Shown: one piece after another, positions 55,000 through 64,000 of the stretch
Numbering within the stretch: position 1 is the stretch's first letter
Layout of the letters: every line of letters starts with the position of its first letter
Origin: Bryopsis sp. KO-2023
Taxonomy: Eukaryota; Chlorophyta; Ulvophyceae; Bryopsidales; Bryopsidaceae
Length of the DNA: 64,000 nt
Direction: 5' to 3'
Assembly: GCA_030272585.1 (NCBI GenBank)
Contig: BSYQ01000006.1
Location: 3,559,001 to 3,623,000 of the forward strand
Program-made: the position numbers and the translations under genes
Notes under the pieces: generated by a model
What the model was told of the DNA's origin: nothing
Database searches by the model: none
What the model saw: the letters and a program-made list of their open reading frames with translations, nothing else

Positions 55000-57900
55000 A
55001 TGGAAGCGAAATCGTTGCTCGCCGTGGCGGCCATGTTTTCGGTCGTGATCATCAGAGCGCGGGCTCAGCAGGAAGTGATGGTGTCTCCGATCGTGACTAT
55101 GGTCTCTTGCGAAACTCGTAGGTCGAGCGGGCTGCCTTGGTGCACGCTGCATGCGACGGATTTCGGAAGAAAAAAAAAAAAACATCATCTAGCGACCCAA
55201 AACGGCGGCAAGTTCTCTTTCTCGATATCTTGTCAATTATTGCCGGATCAATCCTGCCGGGAAGTTCCCAAAACCCAGCCCCAGCTTGAATATTGCGCTT
55301 GGATGTGATTTTGACAAAGGTGATTTCATGGAGGAAGACTTGGAGGCACGTCGATTCGAAACGCTGGCGGGGAGGGCTTTTGTTTACAATGGCTCACGTC
55401 TAAATAATGGAAGGGAGAGCATCACATCGACAGATCGTGAATGTCTGAGTCTCTGTGCAAAAACGCCAGGTGAAAAAAAAAACACTCCATTGGCACCCTG
55501 ATCAATGCCAACTGAATGATGTTGTCTTCTATTTTTATTCCTGAAATCCCAAATTCACAAAGTATCCCCCAAGTATTTCTTATCCTTGCTTTTCAAGGAA
55601 CCACCAATTAAAATGGTTTGGATCAGTCCATTATATATATATATATATAACTCATCAGCCTGTAAAACCTCTCGTTTTTGATGGCAGGTTTTTCTTTTTG
55701 ATTTTGTTTTTTGGTGGAAAAGGGTGTAGAGCTTGGACTCGAAACACAAAGTCTCCATCAGAGGGGGAATGCTGGCTGCATGCTGCATTGCCTGAGCCTC
55801 GACAATCCCCAAATCAAAACAGTGGGCGGGTTCAGCTGAAAGGCAAGCAAGACAGCTAGTCAACTCACATGATTGCTTCGACTCCTTGCACAAACATAGC
55901 TCATCATTGCCATCTATGTGGAAGGATTTCATGGAGTTCACAAGAATATGAAATTAAGAAGGAAAACCCCGATGATTTTGAGTAGTGATTTTGCATGCTT
56001 ACAGAGGCAACATTGGCATCATGTGAAGGCATGAAATCTGTGGGATTTCAACGTGCGGTTGCCTACGCCATTCTTAACACTATATCTGCTGGAGAGTGCT
56101 GTGCAAGATGCAGGGAGGATTCCAAACGTGAGGCCACACTTTGACTTCACCCAAACCAGTATATTCAAATGAAACAATCGTTGTTGAATCGGATTTCACT
56201 TTTTTGGGGGTTGAGATCTCTGCCTGATGCACAAAACGAGGTTTTACAATTTTGTGCTGTAGGTGCACACACTACCTGTATTTCAACTTCTCGTAACTGG
56301 GTAATAAAAATGTTGCAGTGTATGGTAGCTCCTGGTTCTCAATTTTCTGTTCATTTCTGATGATTCATTTTTCATCTTTCTTTTTTGGTATGCTTTGGCA
56401 GTGTGCCATGCATGGATGTTTGTGGAAAGTGAAAAGGGTTGTCATTTTTTTGGCAACGAGGTGCCTACATCCAAAGAGATCCCTTGCAGGGACTGCACCA
56501 GTGGAAAGAGAAAAGTTACCAAAGGTGCTATTGCTTCTAAAAAACAAAAACCAACAAGAAATCAAAACTTTTCAAGGGAATATAAATTTATTCCCCCAAA
56601 AGGAGAATATATATTGTTTTAAGTGCATGGGACTGTTTGGGATGCAACTCCACTGAAGCATGACCTACCTTTCCTCTTTTTTTTGTTTTCACTCCTTATT
56701 CACTTTTTTTTTTTCTTGTGGTGATTTATATCAGGGGACGAAGAGGGATGCAAAGATTCTGAAATCCTGGAGGGAAGAGTGTTCAATGGGTTCTTTCATC
56801 TTGCACCCGGAGATGCTTTTTTGACTAAAACATCCAAGGAATGCTGCAGACTGTGCAAAAACATCAGGGGTAACAAACGCTTTATCTGGAAAAACCAACT
56901 GAATCAGACTGAACAATCCATACATATATCGAGGTTTCACAGTGGATTTGTTTTTCTTTTTAAATCAGAATGTAGGTCGTGGACTTGGCGTGATGACAGC
57001 ACATGTCAACTGAACGCTGATGTTCCCAATTCTGCCACCACCACAATCACAACACAAGGAGGAGTGCAAACATCAAAATGTAAGCCCTCATCAGTCAGAA
57101 ATTCAATCGCAAAAAAAATAAAAAAATTTTGAGGTGCAGGGTTTGATGCAGTTGTCTCTCCCTGCACATGTGCTTCTGTGGATTTTTTTTTTCAAACAGC
57201 AACTACATGTTCATAGCTTGCGGTGACCCATCATCGACAGAGCAACAGTGCCGATTTGAAAAAGGAATCGAAACATTTGGAGGGGACGAGTACCATCCAT
57301 GGATCCCCAGCGGAAAGCACTTGAAAATTCCTACACCCGAAGGATGCTGTGCTGTCTGTGAGGGAATCCCAGGTCTGAAAATAATGATGATTGATAAATC
57401 CTTTTTTCACAACGTGATTTTTGAAATACAGAGCCTTGCAGCAACGCATGCAAATTTTTCTCTATTTTTGATTGTTGGGACTGATTGTCTTTTTCTATCA
57501 GAATGCACCACATGGACATTCACGAGAGGAAAAGAGGGGCAAGTTCCTTTTTCATGTTGGATAAAATTTGATGTTCCGGGTGCGCAAAACATCAAGGCAG
57601 AAGAAGAATTCAATCAGTCTGTCAGTGGGGTTGTGCCCAGTCGTGTTTCCTCTACACAATTGAAGGTCAGTGAAACCCAGCTCCAAGAAAAAATCAAAAA
57701 AAAATGGCCAATATTGGGGGAAAAATAAGAAGTTCTGTGGTGCGCTACATGTGTCATGGATTTTATTTTCCTGGTGCCTCTCGACTGTTTCTCTGATAAT
57801 TGTTTTGAACTGTCATTTGTGTGTGAATTTCAGGAATTTGACACGGCTGTGGAAGAAGCACGCAAGAATGCCCCAAAACCACCGGGAACTGCCAATAATG

Positions 57901-58181
57901 TAAGAGAACTGGGAGAACCTGGTGATATATATTCCCATTTCACATTTGAAGAACCACCAGGCGCACCACCAGGCGCATATGAAGATACATCATCAACTTT
58001 TTCTTTCACAATAGCTGTTGCTGTGAGTGTTGCGGTCTTTGTTCTTTTGGTGCTGTGTTGCATCATCGGATACACATGTTATGTTTATGGAAAAAAGAAA
58101 CAAAAGGAAGAGTTTTCCAGAGAGGATTCCGTGAAAAAGAAGGAAAAGGAGGAAGAACAGTCCAGACAGGAAACCCTGTAG
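55000..58181 (+). CDS. four-module Apple/PAN-like membrane protein, copy A
   Basis: Ten exons: 55000-55121, 55285-55469, 55723-55842, 56005-56127, 56402-56524, 56735-56869, 56969-57079, 57217-57372, 57502-57665, 57834-58181; 528 aa in total. An N-terminal signal peptide (about 22 residues) leads into four cysteine-rich modules. Each is encoded by two exons: the first half has C...C..C spacing (ECCARC, ECCRLC, GCCAVC), the second begins with a Cys-x-x-Trp pattern (CRAWT, CHAWM, CRSWT, CTTWT). This is the Apple/PAN layout used for carbohydrate or protein binding outside the cell. A Pro/Gly-rich stalk, one transmembrane helix (about 472-500) and a short Lys/Glu/Ser-rich cytoplasmic tail follow. 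Introns between half-modules are all phase 1. Intron 3 uses a GC donor (55843). The exon 1/2 junction requires a GTCGAG donor in phase 2 and is the least certain. A cell-surface receptor or adhesion role is inference. Confidence 0.82.
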
Positions 58182-59195
58182 ATGAGATGCCACCGGTGAG
58201 TGGGAAACGAAGCCCAATTTTGCTATATTGCCGACCCTTCATGAATTTTTCATAATAGAACGATTGGAAACAATTATTGGAGCCGAGAAATCCGCAAGGT
58301 GGGTGATTGGGAAGGTTCACCCCGAACGGAAAGAAAAAACAAAAAACAGATGCTGCTTGAGAAAAGTTAGAATCTCGAAGGCATTGCATCGATAGCATGT
58401 ATTGTGAATATGCATACAATCATGGAGTTGTGGGTACATTAGGTGTGGCATACAGCTGGATCACAATCGCATTTTTCAACAAACGCTTTCTTAGAGTAAG
58501 AACAGTCTTATTCTATTGAGAGGAGCACATGAGAAAGTTGTAGCCCATTCATGAACGAAAACTGCAAGGTGTAGTTGGAAAAGAAGGATTCTGTTTTTTC
58601 ACCATTTCCATGACTGACTGGGCCGATAGCACTTGGAGTATGGGATTGGTGGGGTTTGTTTGCTCCAGAGCCGAGCATGGCACAAAATGTCCTCCAGGTT
58701 TTGAACCTCAAAATGATCAGAAATTTAGTTTCACAGGTTCTTGGGGGGGGGGGGGATATCCCTTTGAAATGCATGTGCTCGTGAGCAGCGGTGCTCACTC
58801 GCACTTGTTGAGTGAATATGGATGGAAAAAAAAAAACTGCAGAAGGAATCTATGGGTTATTTTTACATTTCATATTTGTGCTTCTGGCATCGTAGGGGGG
58901 GGGGTGGCCTTCTTTTGCCATTTTGTAATTATTTGTCACATAACAATGAGCATCAATTGTGGGTATGGATTTTTCAATTAAAATAGCCATCCTCATTCAA
59001 ATCAAATTTCATACTCATCTCAATTTCAACAACCACCGACCAAATAAGTTCCACGCAAAAGAGTGCATATGCTCATGTGCGCATGTAATTTTTGGTTTGG
59101 TTTGTCGAGATTCACCAAGTCCCTTTAAATAAAGGATGCTCAATGAAAGAATGGGGGGAACCTTGTGTGTGTGCGCGCACCAAGAACGAGGCGGG
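58182..59195. other. intergenic region between Apple/PAN gene copy A and solo LTR B
   Basis: No gene supported. The left part should be the 3' UTR of copy A. Short homopolymers (G at 58744-58754, A at about 58827) are present. Short open frames here show no recognisable domain. Confidence 0.5.
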
Positions 59196-59200
59196 ACAAA

Positions 59201-60588
59201 TGTGACGCTCCGAAAACGCATTCGGCACAACTACTAACTCTTCATTCGCGCTGCGACTGAAGATAGAGTCGCACTGAATTACCGCAGAGTCTGTCTACAG
59301 CAACTGAGTCGGACTACGCCGACATTGAATGTCCTATCAAAAACTCGGTATCTAAACTGCGACGCACTGAAACTATCGTCACCCAAGAAGTCGGCTAAGA
59401 CCAGTCGCACTAACGATCATCACCATCCGAGAGTCACAATCTCGAATCCCCCTAACAACGAAAGGCCTAAGACCAGGCACCTGAACGCAATACGAGTCAA
59501 AGTCGATGGAGATATCCGATAAGAGGGCCTTGCTCCCGAAAACTGAGACAGAAAGTGGAGTCCCCTGGAGGGTGGTCGCTAAGAGACCATGGCCTAAGGG
59601 GACTTTGGAAACTGAGCTGGAGAAGGGAGAAACATAAAACACAAACACCAAAACACAAAACACCAAGGGGACACTCAGAGGAGGGGAAAGACTCCTCTGA
59701 GTGGAAGATTCCTAAGGGAAAGGCAGCACCTTCCCTTCTACTTTCACTTTCACCTAGACCCCTTCTCCTGACTCTATAAAACTATTTCACTAACAGAAAA
59801 CTTCTTATTTTGCATAAAGACACTCAGAGACACAAGGATAATAGCAAGAGAATATTTTTACAGAAAGAGAGGGGATGGTGTATCCCATTTCAGAAGTGTA
59901 CTTCAGAAAATCTTGGATAATGCTATCTTTAGCCAGAAGTACCTCGTCCGATCGGGATTCCCGTTTAAGGTAAGTCGCGAAGCTTCCTTAAGTCCGTCGC
60001 GATAAGAGAGTTCTCCTATAGATAGATGTCCGAGGTAAGAAGTAAACGAGGTAGTCACCGAGTTCTGTCTGTTCTTTATCAGAATTCTGTGGGGTATTTA
60101 TACTCGCGGCTGGTTCCAGCGCTAGCGCATGTGTGCTGGCCGCGAGTTCGGCGTCACGACGGGGGTCGACTAGCGACCCGACTGCCAGTCGTGCGTATCG
60201 CCTAAAAGATCGCTTTTCGTAGAGAGTTGTATCTGTTTCGCTGGAATCCATAGTGTTTTCGCTGGCTCCTTGTGTTCCCAGCCGCACGTTATTCGGATGT
60301 CATAAAATGACAGTGCCGGCAGTAAGACTCCTAGTACTCTGCGCTAGCCATGGGTTGGCGTGCCAGCTATTCGATATCTTCCAGCGCATCAATATACAAC
60401 TTTTCCTACGTCATCGACCTCGTCAGGAATTGAACCCGACGTACGAACCACCAGGTCTCACATAGAGCAGCGTAGAATACGACTGTTTATCAGTGTGAGT
60501 TGGTAATTCCGTTCTTCCGAATTATCATCGAAATAATCGTTACATCTGGTGGCAGTACATCTGCCATGTTCTTTCTAGCTCCGTCACA
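59201..60588 (+). mobile_element. solo LTR B (1388 bp)
   Basis: It belongs to the same family as solo LTR A, in the same orientation, with the same TGTGACG...CGTCACA ends, but is diverged by substitutions and indels. It is flanked by a perfect 5-bp duplication ACAAA (59196-59200 and 60589-60593). The different target duplication proves an insertion independent of copy A rather than co-duplication with the neighbouring gene. It lies 741 bases before the start codon of Apple/PAN gene copy B. Confidence 0.9.
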
Positions 60589-60593
60589 ACAAA

Positions 60594-61329
60594 CACAAAG
60601 AAATCAAATCAAATCAAATCATGATTACACACGAAAACACAAAGAAAACACAAAGAAAAGCGTGGAGGAACGCAGCGCATGTCTATGTCACATATGCCAC
60701 CCACTCCAATACAGGAGTTCCTTTTGGCATGTCACGTCCTGTACACTGAATTCTATACAGGCAAGCTGTTCGAACATTCTCGTGGTGGAAGTCGTTCAGC
60801 CGTGTGCTTTGCAATCGTCGTCTTTCTCCGCACGCCTGCAGTTTTTTCTGTTTTCTATGGTACTGTATTATTCACTTGAGCTTTCGCAAACGGAAGGAAA
60901 TATCTCTCGTCACAAATTTGCGCGATATCAGCTGGCCTCTGTTGTCTTGCTGTTTTCGCAACACGCTAACCTCGCCAAAATGACAACGCACACACACGAA
61001 ACGATCGATAATCCACTCTGTTTTTCGGCTCTGTTCTGCCCCGTTTTGATGGAGGTGTCATGTGGCAAAGCAGAAAAAATGGTTTGCCTGCAAAGTCTAT
61101 TCTCTGTCACACTATTCTGCCAACGTCCTCAATCACTCGATCCTTTTTGGAGGGGGGATTGAGACCGCTCTCGAGAAATCGCTTTGCACAGTTTTTCTTT
61201 TCGTAGTTTTCGCAGCCGCACCTAGGAAGGTTGCGATCAACAGTTTGTCAACGCAGTCGTTTTTGTTTTTGTTTTTTTACTGCTTCCACAAAGCTGTTCT
61301 CCGTGATCCAGCGCCGTCGTCTCCATGCC
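60594..61329. other. upstream region of Apple/PAN gene copy B
   Basis: No gene recognised. A short (AATCA)n-like run follows the LTR. The last about 30 bases before the start codon resemble the region before copy A (CTCCGTGATCCAG against GTCCGTGATTCAG), so homology between the copies begins roughly there. Confidence 0.5.
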
Positions 61330-63916
61330 ATGGGGAAAGGCCTGAGGGCGACGGAAGCGAAATTGCTGATCGCCGTGGCGGCGATGTTCTCGGTCATGAT
61401 CATCAGAGCGCGGGCTCAGCAGGAAGTGATGGTGTCTCCGATCGTGACTATGGTCTCTTGCGAAACTCGTAGGTCGAGCGGGCTGCCTTGGTGCACGCTG
61501 CATTCCACGGATTTCGAAAAAAAAAAAAACCATCATCAAGCGACCCAAAACGTCGACAAGTTCTCTTTCTCGATATCTTGCCAGTGATTGCCCGATCAAT
61601 CCTCCCGGGAAAAAGTTTCCTAAACGTTTGGAAAGCTGGGTTCACTCAACCCCAACTTGAAGAAGTTTTTGCTATGTGCGTATGATGATTGCGCTTGGAT
61701 GTGATTTTGACAAAGGTGATTTCATGGAGGAAGACTTGGAGGCACGTCGATTCCGAACGCTGACACGGAGGGCTTTTGTTTACAATGGCTCACCTCTGAA
61801 TAATGGAAGGGAGAGCATCACGTCGACAGATCGTGAATGTTTGGGTCTCTGTGCAAAAACGCCAGGTGGAAAAAAACACTCCATTGGCACCCTGGTCGAT
61901 GCCAACTGAATGATGTTGTCTTCTATTTTTAGTCCAAAAAAAAAATGTATCCTTGCTTTCTACAGTTTTAATTTTACAGATATGTACAGTTCCATTACAC
62001 GGACTGATCAGGATTTGAAATCCTCCGTTTTTGACAACAGGGTGTAGAGCTTGGACTCGAAACACAAAGTCGCCATCAAAAGGGGAATGCTGGCTGCATG
62101 CTGCACTACCGGAGCCTCGACAATCCCCAAATCAAAACAGTGGGCGGGTTCAGCTGAAAGGTAGATAAAATCATTTGGTCAATCCACATGACTGCTTGGA
62201 CTCCTTGCACAAACATAGCTCATCATCGCCATCTCTGTGCAAGGATTTCATGGAGTTCACAAGAATATGAAATTAAGAAGGAAAACCCCGATGATTTAAG
62301 TAGTGATTTTGCATGCTTACAGAGGCAACATTGGCATCATGTGAAGGCATGAAATCTGTGGGATTTCAACGTGCGGTTGCCTACGCCATTCTTAACACTG
62401 TATCTGCTGGAGAGTGCTGTGCAAGATGCAGGGAAGATTCCAAACGTGAGGCCACACGTTTTAAATGAAACAATCGTTATTGAATTGGATTTCATTTTTT
62501 GGGGGTTGAGATCTCCTGGGTGATAAAAGTGTTGCCCAGATGGTGTCTGATAGCTCCTGGTTATCAATTTTTGATCATTCATTTTTGACCTTTCTTTTTT
62601 TGACATGCTTTGGCAGTGTGTCATGCATGGATGTTTGTGAAATCCGAAAAGGGTTGTCATCTTTTTGGCAACGAGGTGCCTACAGCCAAAGAGATCCCTT
62701 GCAAGGACTGCACCAGCGGAAGGAGAAAAATTGTTAAAGGTGAAACGAAATCGAACAAGAGGCACGACCTACCTTTCCTCGTTCTTTCGGCTTTCACTCC
62801 TTGATAATTTTCTGTTTTTTTTCTTGTGGTGAAAATATATATATATATATATCAGGGGACGATGAGGAATGCAAAGATTCTGAAATCCTGCAGGGAAGAG
62901 CGTTCAATGGGTTCTTTCGCCTTGCACCTGCCGATGCTTTTTTGACCAAAACATCCAAGGAATGCTGCGGACTGTGCAAAAACATCAGGGGTAACAAACG
63001 CTTTGTCTGAGAAAAAGAAGTGACTGCATGATTCTGATCGATCCATATATATATGGAGGTTTCACAGAGGATTTTTTTTCTTTTTTTTTAAATCAGAATG
63101 TAGGTCATGGACTTGGCGTGATGACAGCACATGTCAACTGAACGCTGATGTTCCCAATTCTGCCACCACCACAATCACAACACAAGGGGGAGTGCAAACA
63201 TCGAAATGTAAGCCCCTAATTGTATGTTACAATAATTAACCCTGATATTAATTCAATATTGGATCAATTTTTCAGACTCCGCTCGAGCGGTGTAAACTTG
63301 CTTGACCAGTCTTGGCTGAATGGAATTGACGTTAGGGGGAAAGAGAGCCCGATAATTTCGAGCAGAAAGAAAATATAAAGAAAATAGCAAGCAAAAAGAT
63401 TGCCATTCTCCAGGTTTCCATATTTTTAGGGATGTACATAATTTTGTGGCTGTGTTCCCTCACACAGATAGATAAAAAAATTGTACGTCCATAGGACCTC
63501 TGTGTTTTCATAAACACAAGCTGAATAGCATCAAGGACTTCTTCAGTCCCCTCCCCCCCCCCAAAAAAAAAAAAAATATTTAAAAAAACAGTCAAATAGA
63601 AAGATCTTCTGTTTCACTCTTGTGTGTGGCATTCTGGGGGAGAGTCAGGGTTCAATGTATGTTGCCTTTTTCCTCTCCACACATGCTTGTGCAGAAAAGG
63701 TTAAATACTCACTTGTGTCGAGTTTTTTCTTGAACAACAACTGTGTGTTCTCAGCTTGCGGTGGCCCACCATCAACAGAGAAGCAATGCCGATTTGAAAA
63801 AGGAATCGAAACATTTGGAGGGGATGCGTACGTAGAAAATCATTGGATCCCCAGTGGAAAGCGCTTGAAAACTCCTACACCTGGAGGATGCTGTGCTGTC
63901 TGTGAGGGAATGCCAG
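61330..63916 (+). CDS. Apple/PAN-like membrane protein, copy B, 3' end outside window
   Basis: A paralogue of the gene at 55000-58181. Exons: 61330-61472, 61666-61865 (start uncertain, 61663 also possible), 62041-62160, 62323-62445, 62617-62739, 62856-62990, 63097-63207, 63755-63916. Exons 3 to 7 have exactly the same lengths as in copy A; exon 8 is two codons longer and exon 1 seven codons longer at the signal peptide. Both genes share the phase-1 pattern, and parts of introns are nearly identical (for example 62200-62320 with 55890-56000), so the duplication is fairly recent. Intron 3 has a normal GT donor here, where copy A has GC. The exons for the second half of module 4, the transmembrane helix and the tail lie beyond the window. 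No stop or frameshift is seen in the visible part. Confidence 0.8.
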
Positions 63917-64000
63917 GTCTGAAAATATAACAACTTTGACCACTCTACCCCCCTCCCCCCCTCAGAAAGAAAAAAAAACATACTATAATACAATTATCAT

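Noticed and set aside
55555-55941. 128-codon minus-strand frame
   Set aside because: It covers exon 3 of Apple/PAN copy A in antisense; the plus reading gives the expected CRAWT pattern and matching phases in both paralogues.

Overview
This is nuclear DNA from a eukaryote, most likely a streptophyte green alga. Genes carry many GT-AG introns with T-rich 3' ends, there are no operons, and plant-type LTR retrotransposons and MITEs are present. The best lineage marker is the ankyrin/RCC1 protein at 9.4-12.8 kb, which keeps the conserved blocks of the land-plant IBtk-like family far beyond the RCC1 repeats. The species cannot be fixed from the sequence alone.

Left part (1-35 kb): conserved host genes. 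From left to right there is an unrecognised spliced gene on the minus strand (2.5-4.0 kb) and an orphan ORF (4.5-5.65 kb). A large 15-exon minus-strand gene (19.9 to 7.7 kb) encodes an EXD3/mut-7-like protein with a DEDD 3'-5' exonuclease, a YbaK-type domain and a Mut7-C RNase domain. The intact, intronless IBtk-like gene lies inside its 4.7-kb intron 13, on the same strand. Next are a divergently transcribed 16-exon CAND1 gene (20.3-28.7 kb), a KANL3/TEX30-type alpha/beta hydrolase (29.6-32.0 kb) and, converging on it, a bromodomain gene of the BET/GTE type (35.2-32.5 kb). Exon phases close to whole reading frames for CAND1 (1244 aa), the exonuclease (about 1037 aa) and the bromodomain protein (630 aa). 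The hydrolase model has one unexplained phase gap.

Middle part (35.8-51.5 kb): mobile DNA. Two complete Ty3-type LTR retrotransposons have very short, apparently identical LTRs (171 and 164 bp) and target-site duplications, so both are young. The first carries a hAT-like MITE inserted close behind its primer-binding site; this MITE interrupts the start of the polyprotein frame. A second member of the MITE family lies nearby. A CACTA-like transposon end, short tandem repeats and one isolated exportin-T-like exon fill the space between.

Right part (51.5-64 kb): a small unidentified ORF, then two tandem paralogous genes for secretory-pathway, single-pass membrane proteins built from Apple/PAN-like cysteine-rich modules. 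Copy A (55.0-58.2 kb) is complete with four modules; copy B (61.3 kb onward) runs off the window. Each copy has a solo LTR of the same retrotransposon family just upstream, but the target-site duplications differ, so the insertions were independent.

The most notable items are the nested gene pair, the exonuclease/YbaK/Mut7-C fusion, the MITE inside a young retrotransposon with unusual polyprotein architecture, and the modular Apple/PAN membrane proteins with phase-1 exon borders.
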